Assembly (NCBI RefSeq): GCF_015477835.1
Contig: NZ_JADLQN010000001.1
Span: 1,612,001-1,676,000 of the forward strand
Source: Nocardia higoensis
Lineage (GTDB): Bacteria; Actinomycetota; Actinomycetes; Mycobacteriales; Mycobacteriaceae
Reading direction: 5' to 3'
Length of the DNA: 64,000 nucleotides
Within the stretch, counting starts at the first letter, position 1; each line of letters begins with the position of its first letter. Below are positions 45,735 through 58,159 of this stretch, one piece after another. The notes under the pieces were generated by a model. The model ran no database searches, had not been told where the DNA came from, and saw nothing but the letters and a program-made list of their open reading frames with translations. The position numbers were made by a program, and so were the translations under genes.

Positions 45735-46260
45735 GCATCGTCTCCGGACGACGCGTCCCCGACCGACCTCAACACCGCACTCCGTTCGTCCAACCATCCT
45801 TGCAGGATCGATACGGCCGCCGCCTGATCGATCACCTGCCGCTGGCCACGTGCGCGAACTCCGCTGTCTCGCAATGCACGTGCAGCAGACACCGTAGTCA
45901 AACGTTCGTCGGAAAGGCGTATCGCCACGTCGGGCATTTCGATTCGCAATCTTTCAGCGAACTCGATGGCCATCGTGGCCGAGGTCCCCTTCTCCCCACG
46001 CAGCGTCCGCGGCAAGCCGACGACGACCTCCACCGCCTCGTACTCCCGCACAATCTCGGCAATTCTCACGATGTCGGATGAGACCGTGCCGCGCGTGGTT
46101 TTCTTCGCACGCGGCACCGTCTCCACGGGAGTGGCGAGGATGCCGTCGGGGTCGCTCGAGGCGACCCCGATCCGGACACTGCCCACGTCGATGCCGATGC
46201 GTCTGCCCCGCCCGGGGTCGGTCGCGGGGTCGGGGCGATCGGAGCGCTCCTGCTCGCGCA

Positions 46261-46261
<1 letters not shown>
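45731..46261 (-). CDS. ruvX: YqgF/RuvX-family Holliday-junction resolvase-like protein
   Basis: A 176-residue RNase H-fold protein (YqgF) linked to 16S rRNA 5' maturation or recombination. Acidic catalytic positions are visible in [33 protein letters not shown] and the final [14 protein letters not shown]. The ATG at 46261 shares a base with the alaS stop. alaS-ruvX-mltG-aroE is a conserved actinobacterial order. Confidence 0.94.
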
Positions 46262-48927
<2,666 letters not shown>

Positions 48928-48993
48928 AGTTGTCGAGCCTACCGGGGCCGCGCACCCGATTTTTCAGCGCCCGGCACCGCGTGCGGACGCGCG

Positions 48994-50349
48994 TCAGCGC
49001 CCGCGAACGATGCGGCGCAACTTCTCCACGCGCGAACCTATTTCGCGCTCGTAGCCGTGATCGGTCGGCCGATAGTAGTTCGCGCCGACGATCTCGTCGG
49101 GCGGATATTGCTGCGCGAGCACCCCGTCGGGATCGTCGTGCGGGTACTTGTAGCCCTGCGCGCTGCCGAGCTTCGCCGCACCCGCGTAATGGCCGTCGCG
49201 CAGGTGCGCGGGGACCGTGCCCGCCTTGCCCGCGGAGATGTCGGCCATGGCCGCGGACAGCGCCGCGGGGACCGCGCCGGACTTCGGGGCGGTCGCCAGG
49301 TGGATGGTCGCGTGGGTGAGCGTCAACTGCGCCTCCGGCATGCCGATGAGCTGCACCACCTGGGCGGCGGCGACCGCGGTCTGCAATGCGGTCGGGTCGG
49401 CCATCCCGATGTCCTCGCTCGCCGAGATGACCAAACGGCGCGCGACGAAGCGCGGGTCCTCCCCCGCGCTCAGCATCCTGGCCAGGTAGTGCAGCGCGGC
49501 GTCGACATCGGAGCCGCGAATGGATTTGATGAACGCGCTGACCACGTCGTAGTGCTGGTCGCCCGCGCGGTCGTAGCGCACCGCGGCCCGGTCCACGCTC
49601 GCCTCGACCAGTTCCAGATCCACCACACCGTCCGCCGAGGATTCCGCCGAGGCCTCCAGCGCGGTGAGCGCACGCCGTGCGTCTCCGCCCGCGATGCGCA
49701 CGATGTGATCCAGCGCTTCGCCGGTCGCCTCGTAGGCGCCGCTGTAGCCACGCGGGTCGGCCAAGGCCCGCTCGAGCACCACCCTGATGTCGGCATCGGT
49801 GAGCGAGCGCAGTCGCAGGACCAGCGAGCGCGACAGCAACGGGGACACCACCGAGAACGACGGGTTCTCGGTGGTGGCGCCGACCAGCAGCACGATCCGG
49901 TTCTCCACCGCGGCCAGCAGGGCGTCCTGCTGGGTCTTGGAGAACCGGTGCACCTCGTCGATGAACAGCACGGTCCGCTCGCCCGCGGTCAGCCGTCTGC
50001 GGGCCAGATCGATCACCGCGCGCACGTCCTTCACCCCGGCCGAGAGCGCGGAAAGCGCCTCGAACCGCCGGCCGGTGGCCTGCGAGATCAGCGCGGCCAG
50101 CGTCGTCTTCCCGGTGCCGGGTGGGCCGTAGAGCAGCACCGAGGCCGCGCCCGACCCCTCGATGAGGCGGCGCAGCGGCGAACCAGGCCCCAGCAGATGC
50201 TGCTGACCGACGACCTCGTCGAGCGAGCGCGGCCGCATCCGCACCGCCAGCGGCGCCTGGTCACCCGGGCCGCGGAAGTCGACGCCCGCGCTGTCGCGGC
50301 CCGCCTCCGGCAACGTCGCACCCGGAACGTCGAAAAGCCCGTCGCTCAT
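48994..50349 (-). CDS. rarA: RarA/MgsA-type AAA+ ATPase
   Basis: A 451-residue clamp-loader-like ATPase acting in replication fork maintenance. Walker A is [15 protein letters not shown], Walker B is [19 protein letters not shown], with sensor [11 protein letters not shown] and Arg-finger SRSLVLRL. The C-terminal MgsA helical tetramerisation domain ([30 protein letters not shown]) is present. ATG 50349 begins [10 protein letters not shown]. It is divergent from the phoD-type phosphatase and upstream of alaS by 66 bp. Confidence 0.94.
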   Translation of the reverse strand: MSDGLFDVPGATLPEAGRDSAGVDFRGPGDQAPLAVRMRPRSLDEVVGQQHLLGPGSPLRRLIEGSGAASVLLYGPPGTGKTTLAALISQATGRRFEALSALSAGVKDVRAVIDLARRRLTAGERTVLFIDEVHRFSKTQQDALLAAVENRIVLLVGATTENPSFSVVSPLLSRSLVLRLRSLTDADIRVVLERALADPRGYSGAYEATGEALDHIVRIAGGDARRALTALEASAESSADGVVDLELVEASVDRAAVRYDRAGDQHYDVVSAFIKSIRGSDVDAALHYLARMLSAGEDPRFVARRLVISASEDIGMADPTALQTAVAAAQVVQLIGMPEAQLTLTHATIHLATAPKSGAVPAALSAAMADISAGKAGTVPAHLRDGHYAGAAKLGSAQGYKYPHDDPDGVLAQQYPPDEIVGANYYRPTDHGYEREIGSRVEKLRRIVRGR

Positions 50350-50452
50350 GTTTTCGACCGTACCGCCGCGCGCCGACACGGCCTTTTCCCACCCGAGTGC
50401 GGCCCGATTTGCGAGGGCCGCCCGGATGGGCTGGGATCGTCGCGTGGCCGAG

Positions 50453-52072
50453 ATGGATTCAATCGCCCGACGCACTCTGCTCAAGGGCGGTGTGGCCGCC
50501 GTGGCCGTGACCGCGGTGGCCGCGGCACCTCATGCGCGCGCCTCCGGCCCGATCTTCCGGCACGGCGTCGCCTCCGGTGACCCGCTGCCGACCGGGGTGA
50601 TCATCTGGACGCGAGTCACCCTCTCCGACGACGCCGCGCCCGGTTCCGGCGAGGGCGAACCCGCCGCCGTCTACTGGGAGGTGGCCGACGACGAGGAGTT
50701 CACGCGGATCGTCGCCTCCGGCGCTGTGGTCACCTCCGCCGACACCGACCACACCGTGAAGATCGACGTCTCCGGTCTCGACCCGGCCCACGACTACGTC
50801 TACCGCTTCACCGCCTTCGGCCAGCACTCCCCCATCGGCCGCACCCGGACCGCACCTGCCGCGGATTCCTCCCCCGAGCGGTTGCGTTTGGGGGTCGTGT
50901 CCTGCGCGAACTGGGAGGCCGGAGCCTTCGGCGCCTACCGCCGACTCGCCGAGCGCGGCGATCTGGACGCCGTGGTGCACCTCGGCGACTACCTCTACGA
51001 GTACGCCCACGGCGAATACGGCACCGGACTGCGCGCGCACGACCCCGTCCACGAGATCGTCACCCTGTCCGACTATCGAACCAGACACGGCCAGTACAAG
51101 ACCGATCCCGATCTGATGGCTCTACACGCGCGCGTGCCGTTCGTCTGCACCTGGGACGACCACGAGTCGGCGGACAACTCCTGGTCGGGCGGCGCGGGCA
51201 ACCACCAGCCGGCTGTCGAGGGGGCCTGGGTCGACCGTCGCGCCGCTTCGGCGCGCGCCTACCTGGAATGGATGCCGGTGCGGGCGGACAGCTCGGGCGA
51301 ACAGGTGAAGATCTATCGTCGGCTGCGCTTCGGCGACCTGGCCGAACTGTCCATGCTCGACCTGCGCAGCTACCGCGACGAGGAGGTCGTCCCCGGGGCG
51401 CAGTGGCGCGGCGTGGACGACCCGGAGCGCACCATCACCGGCCACGCACAGCTGGAGTGGCTCACCGCGGGCCTGGTGTCGGCGCCGGTGCAATGGAAAC
51501 TGGTGGGCAATTCGGTGATGATCGCCCCGTTGCTGTTCCCGCCGCTGGACCCGTCGACCACCCAGGCGCTGACCAGCGTCCTCGGCATCCCCCGAGAGGG
51601 CGCGCCGGCCAATGCCGATCAGTGGGACGGCTACACCGCCGACCGGCGCCGGCTGTTCGAGGCGATCACCGCCGACGAGGTCGACAACGTCATCTTCCTC
51701 ACCGGTGACATCCATTCCTCCTGGGCCGCCGACCTCCCGGTCACCGCCGCCGACTCGAACGGCCCGAGCGCGGGCGCGGAGTTCGTCGTCCCGTCGGTCA
51801 CCTCGGCGAGCATCGGCGACCTGCTGGGCGCGCCGCCGCGCACCGCGGCCGTGTCGGTGGAGACGGCGATCGCCGCGGTCAATCCGCATCTGCGCTACGT
51901 CGAACTCGAGTCACACGGCTACGGCGTCCTCGATGTCACCCGGGAACGAACCCAGATGGACTGGTTCTATCTCGCGAATGTCGCCGACCCGGCCTCGCCG
52001 GTCCGCCACGGCGCGTCCTTCGCGGTGCCCAGCGGCGGGCGGGTCGAACCGCGTCCCGCTCCCGTCGGCTGA
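50453..52072 (+). CDS. phoD: Tat-exported PhoD-family phosphatase/phosphodiesterase
   Basis: A roughly 539-residue metallophosphatase. The N terminus [13 protein letters not shown] carries a twin-arginine motif (residues 6-7) with a hydrophobic run to about 29 ([15 protein letters not shown]), so export folded by Tat is expected. PhoD N and C domains are visible: [21 protein letters not shown], metal-site [34 protein letters not shown]. The start is uncertain; GTG 50444 and ATG 50426 are alternatives. It likely liberates phosphate from phosphodiesters outside the membrane. Convergent with the kinase-like gene across a repeat-filled gap. Confidence 0.88.
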   Translation: MDSIARRTLLKGGVAAVAVTAVAAAPHARASGPIFRHGVASGDPLPTGVIIWTRVTLSDDAAPGSGEGEPAAVYWEVADDEEFTRIVASGAVVTSADTDHTVKIDVSGLDPAHDYVYRFTAFGQHSPIGRTRTAPAADSSPERLRLGVVSCANWEAGAFGAYRRLAERGDLDAVVHLGDYLYEYAHGEYGTGLRAHDPVHEIVTLSDYRTRHGQYKTDPDLMALHARVPFVCTWDDHESADNSWSGGAGNHQPAVEGAWVDRRAASARAYLEWMPVRADSSGEQVKIYRRLRFGDLAELSMLDLRSYRDEEVVPGAQWRGVDDPERTITGHAQLEWLTAGLVSAPVQWKLVGNSVMIAPLLFPPLDPSTTQALTSVLGIPREGAPANADQWDGYTADRRRLFEAITADEVDNVIFLTGDIHSSWAADLPVTAADSNGPSAGAEFVVPSVTSASIGDLLGAPPRTAAVSVETAIAAVNPHLRYVELESHGYGVLDVTRERTQMDWFYLANVADPASPVRHGASFAVPSGGRVEPRPAPVG

Positions 52073-52085
52073 GCCCCGTGGGGCC

Positions 52086-52256
52086 GAGCACTCGCTCCTG
52101 GTCCATCGAGCGCCCGCTCCCGTGGGCTGAGTACCCGCTCCGATCCCGAGGAGCACGCACTCCCGTCGGCTCAGGGCTCACTTCGGTGCGCTGAGCGCTC
52201 ACCACGGGCCGCTACACGCTGACGTCGGTCCCCCCAGCGCTCACTCCGGACCGTTG
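52086..52256. repeat. degenerate 21-22 bp tandem repeat
   Basis: Eight successive imperfect units start at 52086, 52108, 52129, 52151, 52173, 52193, 52214 and 52236 (spacing 20-22 bp). The better units share GAGCRCYCRCTCC followed by a G/C/T-rich part such as CGTGGGCT. The copies diverge most on the right. The region lies in the 222-bp non-coding gap between convergent genes and is not CRISPR-like. Confidence 0.7.
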
Positions 52257-52294
52257 CGCACCCACTCGGCCGGGTGCGCACCGACGCGCGGGGT

Positions 52295-53464
52295 TCACTC
52301 GGCCCAGCGCTCCTCGAGCATCGCGGAGACCTCGTCGGCGAAGTCACCGACGAGATCGTCGCCGCTGCACCTGGCGTCCTCGGCCAGCGCCGCCCACCGG
52401 TTGATCAGCGCTGCCGATCGCGGGGTCGACAGTCCGTGCTCGCGAGCGGCGGCGATACGAGCGTGGTCGGCGGGCAGGAACCAGTAGGTGGTCAGCCACA
52501 CCCAGATCAGGCGCGCTTCCAGGATGCGTTCGGCCAGCACGTCGTCGTCGGCCAGCGCCGGGAACACTCCGACCACCTCGGCGCGCCAGGCGTCCACCAT
52601 CTGCCTGGCCCGGTCACGGGAGAGCTCGATATCGCACAGGCAGCCGGGGAACGACACCAGCGCGTAGGCGATGTCGAGAGTCGCGTCGCGGAACCCGCCC
52701 CACTCGTAATCGAGGAAGCGCGCGCCGTCGTTGTTGATCATGATGTTGTCCGGGCACAGATCCGACGGACTGAACGCCCGATGCCTACCCGCGGAGAACA
52801 GCCGGTTGCCGCGCACGATGCGCTCGGCGAACTCGCCGGGTACCTCCAAGCCGAGCTCGCGCTGCAGCAGTCGTGGTACCTCCACTACCGAGGACTCGGC
52901 CTGCTGCGCGATGCCGTCGACCCGATGCACCCCGTTGACCCGGCGCAGCAGTGCGACGAAGTCGGCTTCCCGGCCGACCGTCGCGGCGTGCATGCGGCCC
53001 AGCGCCTGAGCGAAGGCCATCAGGGCGTTGCGGGTGGTCGTCTTGTTGCCCGAGCGCAGCGCCGCGGTCATTCCCGCGTTCTCACCGAGATCGGAGAGAA
53101 TCAGCAGGCGGTCGGGCAGGCTGTAGGCGATCAGGTAGGCGCCGGGCCGGTGATCCCGGCCGAGCGAGGTCGTGAACTGGTAGGAGACCGCCTCCCGGAG
53201 GAAAGCCGAATCGACGCCGGCCACGCCCGGCGCGAGACCTCCGGTCGCGCGTTCCTGCGCCGTGCCTCGGACCTGTTTGAGGATCAGCGTTCGCGGTAGG
53301 GAGTAGGAGTTCTCCGCGACACGCACACGCAGGACGGTGGTCCTGCCACTTCCACTGAGTTCGATCGGATCACTCAGCTTCACCGGAGCACCCATGCGCT
53401 TGGTGAGCAACTGTTGTGCTGCGGATACGACGTCGGCGGCGCGTTCGGCCAATAGTGCGGTCAT
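52295..53464 (-). CDS. aminoglycoside phosphotransferase/kinase-fold protein
   Basis: A 389-residue APH/choline-kinase-fold protein. The catalytic loop reads AFSPSDLCPDNIM (D235, N240), so the usual HGD is PSD with the His absent; the metal-binding Asp is in FLDYEWGG (D252). An N-lobe with LILKQVRG and ILSDLGEN is present. The ATP site seems workable, but the substrate is unknown; members of this group act on sugars, aminoglycosides, ethanolamine or acyl-CoA-linked substrates. It is convergent with phoD and divergent from the Pro-rich membrane protein. Confidence 0.78.
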   Translation of the reverse strand: MTALLAERAADVVSAAQQLLTKRMGAPVKLSDPIELSGSGRTTVLRVRVAENSYSLPRTLILKQVRGTAQERATGGLAPGVAGVDSAFLREAVSYQFTTSLGRDHRPGAYLIAYSLPDRLLILSDLGENAGMTAALRSGNKTTTRNALMAFAQALGRMHAATVGREADFVALLRRVNGVHRVDGIAQQAESSVVEVPRLLQRELGLEVPGEFAERIVRGNRLFSAGRHRAFSPSDLCPDNIMINNDGARFLDYEWGGFRDATLDIAYALVSFPGCLCDIELSRDRARQMVDAWRAEVVGVFPALADDDVLAERILEARLIWVWLTTYWFLPADHARIAAAREHGLSTPRSAALINRWAALAEDARCSGDDLVGDFADEVSAMLEERWAE

Positions 53465-53559
53465 CGCCTCTCAAGCTACTCGCTCGGGGTCACTTCTAGC
53501 GAGCGGTTACACAACCTTTCCGCGTCGCTCGGCGTGTCCACCTGTTGTCGCCCACCGGA

Positions 53560-53581
53560 GCTGTCGACCGAGGTCGACAGC
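53560..53581. promoter_or_regulatory. 9-bp inverted repeat in a divergent promoter region
   Basis: GCTGTCGAC (53560-53568) and GTCGACAGC (53573-53581) form a perfect palindrome with a 4-bp centre, in the 230-bp gap between two divergent genes. It may be an operator or a leader hairpin; no regulator gene is adjacent. Confidence 0.4.
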
Positions 53582-53694
53582 GCACGACTGCACCACGGCA
53601 GGCCGCCTTGACACCATTGCGTGTGTCCGGTTTTCTCATCGTGAACTGCTCTGCGCCACTTCGCAAACCGGTTGTCGCCGAAAGGTCTGCCATC

Positions 53695-54534
53695 GTGACC
53701 GAAACACCATCACCCGCACCGCGCGACCCCGCTGTCGGCGGCGCCTCGGCGCCGGGAGGTGATCCGCACCGAACCGATGGCGGACAGTACTCCGTCACAC
53801 CGGGTATGGGCCCGCAGGACACGCCGCCGATTGCCGGGCAACCCGGCTACGGCCCGCCCGGCACCGGTCCCGCCGTCTCGGAGCCACCGGTCTACGGCTA
53901 CCAGGCGGCGAACTTCGGGCTCGATGTCGGCCACGCGATCAGCTACGGACTGGACAAATTCCGGTCGAATCTCATGTCATGGCTGGCAATTACGGCTGTG
54001 GGCATCATCATCTACCTGACTTTCGTGTTGGTCGTGCAGACCTTCGATCCCACGTCGCTGAGCGCACTGGTGCTGTTGTTCCTCGTGGTGATGGTCGGCC
54101 TGTGGCTGCTGCAGGCGATGATGGTGCGCGGTGCCCTCCTCGAAACCGACGGACCTCGGCCCGATTTCGGCGACTTCATGCGAAATCTGAACGCGGGCAA
54201 TGTGCTGCTCACAGCACTGCTCGCGTTCCTCGGCACCTGGCTCGGGCTGGCGTTGTGCGTGGTGCCCGGGCTGGTGGTCGGCGTGCTGTGTATGTTCGCC
54301 CTGCACTTCGTCATCGATCAGGACATGGGTCCGATCGATGCGATCCGGTCGAGCGCGATGCTGGTGGCGGCCAACCCGTGGAAGGTCTTCCTGCTCGCCC
54401 TCTCCGTCCTGGTGATCACCACCGTCGGCGCGTTGGCGTGCGGAATCGGTTTGCTGCTCGCGGGTCCCGTGTGCGCCATCGCGGTCACCTACAGCTACCG
54501 CGTCCTGGTCCACGGCGTGGTCTCCCCCGCCTGA
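53695..54534 (+). CDS. Pro/Gly-rich multi-pass membrane protein
   Basis: A 279-residue protein with a disordered Pro/Gly/Ala-rich N terminus (about 1-75) and a membrane domain of about five helices (for example WLAITAVGIIIYLTFVLVV, LVLLFLVVMVGLWLLQAMM, LLTALLAFLGTWLGLALCV, VFLLALSVLVITTVGALAC). It resembles the proline- and glycine-rich transmembrane protein Rv2560 of M. tuberculosis (DUF975-like), found near the same neighbourhood. The GTG at 53695 starts VTETPSPAPRDP. The function is unknown; folding-quality or envelope roles have been guessed for such proteins. Confidence 0.75.
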   Translation: MTETPSPAPRDPAVGGASAPGGDPHRTDGGQYSVTPGMGPQDTPPIAGQPGYGPPGTGPAVSEPPVYGYQAANFGLDVGHAISYGLDKFRSNLMSWLAITAVGIIIYLTFVLVVQTFDPTSLSALVLLFLVVMVGLWLLQAMMVRGALLETDGPRPDFGDFMRNLNAGNVLLTALLAFLGTWLGLALCVVPGLVVGVLCMFALHFVIDQDMGPIDAIRSSAMLVAANPWKVFLLALSVLVITTVGALACGIGLLLAGPVCAIAVTYSYRVLVHGVVSPA

Positions 54535-54565
54535 CCCTTCCGAAACACCGGTCCACCGCAATGCC

Positions 54566-54603
54566 CGCGGCGCCCGCGATCCTCATGGACCGCGGGCGCC
54601 GCG
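54566..54603. terminator. bidirectional terminator
   Basis: A perfect 13-bp GC stem (54566-54578, core GCGGCGCCCGCG, with 54591-54603) and a 12-nt loop separates the plus-strand membrane-protein gene from the minus-strand aspS. It is 31 bases from the plus-strand stop and 33 from the aspS stop. Confidence 0.8.
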
Positions 54604-54636
54604 CGTCGGTGCCTGTCGGCTTACCCGGATTTCGCC

Positions 54637-56481
54637 TTACTCGGACTTCGCCCCGACCTCGGCCACCTCGGCCTTGCCGTTCTCGGTGTCACGGCTCGTG
54701 GCGTCACCCTTCTCGGCTGCCTGCCCGGGCTTGACGTCGAGACCGGCCTCCTTGCGCTGCTGCGCGGTGATCGGTGCGGGCGCGTCGGTCAGCGGGTCGA
54801 CGCCGTTGCCGGTCTTCGGGAAGGCGATCACCTCGCGGATCGAGTCCAGACCGGCCAGCAGGGCGGTGACCCGGTCCCAGCCGAAGGCGATACCGCCGTG
54901 CGGGGGCGCGCCGTAGGCGAAGGCGTCGAGCAGGAAGCCGAACTGTTCCTGGGCTTCCTCGGCGCTGATGCCCATCACGTCGAAGACCCGTTCCTGCACG
55001 TCACGTCGATGGATACGGATGGAACCGCCACCGATCTCGTTGCCGTTGCAGACGATGTCGTAGGCGTAGGCCAGCGCCGAACCCGGGTCGGTGTCGAAGG
55101 TGTCCAGCGATTCGGGCTTGGGCGAGGTGAACGCGTGGTGCACCGCGGTCCAGGCCGAATATCCGAGCGCGACGTCACCGCTGGCGGTGGCCTCGTCGGC
55201 GGGCTCGAAGAGCGGGGCGTCCACGATCCAGACGAACGCCCACGCCTTCTCGTCGATCAGGCCGACCTTGCGGGCGATCTCCCCGCGCGCCGCGCCGAGC
55301 AGCGCCCGCTGCGCCTTGGCCGGACCGGCGGCGAAGAACACGCAGTCGCCGGGTTGCGCACCGACGTGCTCGGCCAAGCCCGCGCGCTCGGCGTCACTGA
55401 GATTCTTGGCGACCGGCCCGCCGAGCGTGCCGTCCTCGTTGACCAGCACATAGGCCAGGCCCTTGGCCCCGCGCTGCTTGGCCCAGTCCTGCCAGGCGTC
55501 GAGCTGACGCCGCGGCTGGCTCGCGCCGCCGGGCATGACGACCGCTCCCACATAGGGCGCCTGGAACACCCGGAACGGAGTATTCGCGAAGTACTCGGTG
55601 CACTCGGTGATCTCCACGCCGAACCGCAGGTCGGGCTTGTCGGAGCCGAACCGGCGCATCGCCTCGGCGTAGGTCATGTGCGGGATCGGCGTCGGGATCT
55701 CGTAGCCGATGAGCTTCCACAGCGCCGAGAGGATCTCCTCGGCCAGCAGGATGACATCCTCCTGGCGCACGAAGCTCATCTCGATGTCGAGCTGGGTGAA
55801 CTCCGGCTGGCGGTCGGCGCGGAAGTCCTCGTCGCGGTAGCACCGCGCGATCTGGTAGTAGCGTTCGACACCGCCGACCATCAGCAGCTGCTTGAACAGC
55901 TGCGGGCTCTGCGGCAGGGCGTAGAAGCTGCCCGGCTGCAAGCGGGAGGGGACCAGGAAGTCACGCGCGCCCTCGGGGGTGGACCTGGTCAGCGTCGGCG
56001 TCTCCACCTCGACGAACTCGTGCCGAGCCAGCACCTCGCGCGCGGCGGCGTTCACCTTCGAGCGCAGCCGGATGGCATGGGCTGGGCCCTCGCGGCGCAG
56101 ATCCAGGTAGCGATGCTTGAGACGGGCCTCCTCGCCGGGCTGCTCGTCGAGCTGGAAGGGCAGCGGCGCGCTCTCGTTGAGCACCTCGAGCTCGGTGACA
56201 TTGACCTCGATCTGCCCGGTCGGTAGTTCCGGGTTCTCGTTGCCGTCCGGTCGTTGCTCGACCACGCCGGTGACCCGCACGCAGTACTCCGCGCGCAGAC
56301 GATGCGCCTGTTCGGCGGGCTCGCCCTCGCGGAACACCGCCTGCGAGACCCCCGAGGCGTCGCGCAGATCGATGAAGATCACGCCACCGTGGTCGCGCCG
56401 GCGGGCCACCCATCCGGAGAGGGTGACGGTCTGACCGGCATGCTCGCTTCGCAGCGAACCAGCCAAGTGGGTGCGCAGCAC
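54637..56481 (-). CDS. aspS: aspartyl-tRNA synthetase
   Basis: A 614-residue class II synthetase. The anticodon-binding OB domain ([33 protein letters not shown]) precedes the GAD insertion and catalytic core with motif 2 ([27 protein letters not shown]) and motif 3 ([13 protein letters not shown]). The final tail is polar and charged. The start is GTG 56481 after AAAGGA; in-frame codons upstream are not conserved. Bacterial-type, with possible relaxed tRNA specificity as in mycobacteria, which also need GatCAB. Confidence 0.97.
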   Translation of the reverse strand: MLRTHLAGSLRSEHAGQTVTLSGWVARRRDHGGVIFIDLRDASGVSQAVFREGEPAEQAHRLRAEYCVRVTGVVEQRPDGNENPELPTGQIEVNVTELEVLNESAPLPFQLDEQPGEEARLKHRYLDLRREGPAHAIRLRSKVNAAAREVLARHEFVEVETPTLTRSTPEGARDFLVPSRLQPGSFYALPQSPQLFKQLLMVGGVERYYQIARCYRDEDFRADRQPEFTQLDIEMSFVRQEDVILLAEEILSALWKLIGYEIPTPIPHMTYAEAMRRFGSDKPDLRFGVEITECTEYFANTPFRVFQAPYVGAVVMPGGASQPRRQLDAWQDWAKQRGAKGLAYVLVNEDGTLGGPVAKNLSDAERAGLAEHVGAQPGDCVFFAAGPAKAQRALLGAARGEIARKVGLIDEKAWAFVWIVDAPLFEPADEATASGDVALGYSAWTAVHHAFTSPKPESLDTFDTDPGSALAYAYDIVCNGNEIGGGSIRIHRRDVQERVFDVMGISAEEAQEQFGFLLDAFAYGAPPHGGIAFGWDRVTALLAGLDSIREVIAFPKTGNGVDPLTDAPAPITAQQRKEAGLDVKPGQAAEKGDATSRDTENGKAEVAEVGAKSE

Positions 56482-56594
56482 GGGATTCCTTTCGACGAGT
56501 ACGGTGCGCCAGCGACAGCGGTTGGCGCATGCAACATCGTAACCGCCCGATTCATGCACCGAGTCGCCGCATAGGCAGCTACTACAACGAATCA

Positions 56595-56627
56595 CGCCCC
56601 GACTTTCGCTATACGCTTGTCAGGGCG
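56595..56627 (-). terminator. inverted repeat after the small secreted protein gene
   Basis: CGCCCCGAC (56595-56603) and GTCAGGGCG (56619-56627) pair with one mismatch over a 15-nt loop. It lies about 60 bases past the small gene stop and may terminate it before aspS. Confidence 0.4.
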
Positions 56628-56687
56628 TTATCCATCGCGGCATTCGCGATGAACGGGATATTCCCCCGAACAGTTGATCCGTCGCTG

Positions 56688-56951
56688 TCAGCGAACCCGA
56701 ACCCATTCCCAATCCCGACAATCCCCGTAAACGACGGGCCCCTGCTTCGGACGCCACTCCCACACACGCCCCTGCTCATCCGAATAGAGAGTGCTGCCAC
56801 GCCCCATACAGATATCTTCGTTGAATTCCCCGGCGATAATGATTCTCGACGACTCGACGGTATTTGCCGAGCTCAGAATCAACGCACCAACTGTCGCCAT
56901 CAGAACTGCCGCGACAGCCGCGAAACGACCGACGATCGAACGACTCCCCAT
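56688..56951 (-). CDS. small secreted protein, unknown
   Basis: An 87-residue protein that is easy to miss because larger shadow frames overlap it. ATG 56951 has a very strong GGGGGAGG ribosome-binding site. A signal peptide (about residues 1-29, VGRFAAVAAVLMATVGALILSSA) precedes a small mature part with two Cys (C48, C78), several Trp (WEW, DWEW) and a compact mixed charge. The likely disulfide suggests an extracytoplasmic role. GC is lower than in neighbouring genes (visible AT-rich codons between 56570 and 57000), hinting at recent acquisition. Divergent from the zinc peptidase. No family recognised. Confidence 0.7.
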   Translation of the reverse strand: MGSRSIVGRFAAVAAVLMATVGALILSSANTVESSRIIIAGEFNEDICMGRGSTLYSDEQGRVWEWRPKQGPVVYGDCRDWEWVRVR

Positions 56952-57141
56952 TTCAAACCTCCCCCATAGGCAAATTCGCCGTAGCGAGTAGACCATAGAA
57001 TCCGCTCGTCGGCAATCGATCACGTTGCCTCGCAGTCGACGCACTCCGCTGAGCAGGCGCTTCCAGGCAGTAGGCTCTACGCCTAGCGTGACTATGGCCG
57101 AGCGCTCATCCCCGGCCCTCAGGACAGGAGGCGTACGACCC

Positions 57142-58032
57142 ATGACCTTCAACGAGGGCATGCAGATCGATCCGAATGCCGTGAGCTCTCGCGGCCCGGG
57201 TGCGGGTGGCCGAATCGCCCTCGGTGGCGGGATCAGCGGCCTGGTCCTACTGGTCGTCATACTTCTTCTCGGCGGAGATCCCACGGAACCTTCCAGCCAG
57301 AGCCCGGAAACAGGCACCCCGGCGCACTGCCGAACGGGTGCCGACGCCAACAGGTACACCGATTGCCGGATTGCATTGACATCGATCAGCCTCAACGCGA
57401 TCTGGGGAAGCCAATTACCCACTCAAGCCGGATACCAGTACACCGCGCCGGAAGTCGCGCTGTACTCAGGATCGGTGGCCACCGGATGCGGCAACGCCAC
57501 CAGTGAAGTGGGTCCATTCTACTGCCCCGCCGACCGGACTGCGTATTTCGATACCAGCTTCTTTCAGGAACTCACGTCACGCTTCGGGGCCAGGGGCGGT
57601 CCCCTCGCAGAAGAGTACGTCGTCGCCCATGAGGTCGGCCATCACATCCAAAACCAGCTCGGCGATCTCGCCCGCTCCCAGCGCGATCCGCGCGGCCCTG
57701 AATCGGGTGCGGTGCGCACCGAGTTGCAGGCCGATTGCTACGCGGGCATCTGGGCCTACTACGCCGACAAGTCTCCCGCTCCCGGCGGTGACGAGCCGTT
57801 CCTGAAGCCCTTGTCCGACACCGACATCCGCGACGCCCTCTCGGCGGCTTCCGCCGTCGGCGACGACCGCATTCAGCAGTCGACCCAGGGCCAGGTGAAC
57901 CCGGAAGCCTGGACCCACGGCTCCTCCGAGCAGCGCCAGAAGTGGTTCCTCTCCGGTTATCGCACCGGCCGGGTCGACGCCTGCGACACCTATTCCGCGA
58001 ACGATCTGAACAGTCCGCCCGCCCTGCGCTGA
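57142..58032 (+). CDS. ypfJ: YpfJ-type neutral zinc metallopeptidase
   Basis: A 296-residue membrane-anchored peptidase of the KPN_02809/YpfJ family. The N terminus MTFNEGMQIDPNAVSS is the family signature. One transmembrane helix (about 27-44) is followed by an extracytoplasmic catalytic domain with HEVGHH (H163, E164, H167) and a downstream ELQADCYAGIWA that supplies the third metal ligand. Several Cys (C63, C75, C116, C128) could form disulfides. ATG 57142 is used. A similar gene lies near the aspS region in M. tuberculosis. The biological substrate is unknown. Confidence 0.87.
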   Translation: MTFNEGMQIDPNAVSSRGPGAGGRIALGGGISGLVLLVVILLLGGDPTEPSSQSPETGTPAHCRTGADANRYTDCRIALTSISLNAIWGSQLPTQAGYQYTAPEVALYSGSVATGCGNATSEVGPFYCPADRTAYFDTSFFQELTSRFGARGGPLAEEYVVAHEVGHHIQNQLGDLARSQRDPRGPESGAVRTELQADCYAGIWAYYADKSPAPGGDEPFLKPLSDTDIRDALSAASAVGDDRIQQSTQGQVNPEAWTHGSSEQRQKWFLSGYRTGRVDACDTYSANDLNSPPALR

Positions 58033-58034
58033 CC

Positions 58035-58064
58035 GGGCATGCGGACACCGGTGTGACGATGCCC
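58035..58064 (+). terminator. imperfect inverted repeat after ypfJ
   Basis: GGGCAT (58035-58040) and ATGCCC (58059-58064) flank a palindrome ACACCGGTGT (58045-58054), with a 4x4 mismatch between them. It begins 2 bases after the ypfJ stop. Probably a terminator. Confidence 0.45.
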
Positions 58065-58159
58065 ACCTAGGCTCGCCACACTGTCATGATCTATGACGCT
58101 GCACCGAGCGGCACCCGCAGCGTCGCGGGCTCCCTAGTTTTCCACCGATAGGAACTGAC

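Noticed and set aside
52086..52256. CRISPR array
   Set aside because: Units are imperfect, contiguous and 20-22 bp, with no unique spacers and no cas genes.
56609..56800. 63-residue minus-strand frame downstream of the small secreted gene
   Set aside because: It overlaps that gene in another frame, and has no ribosome-binding site or known motif.
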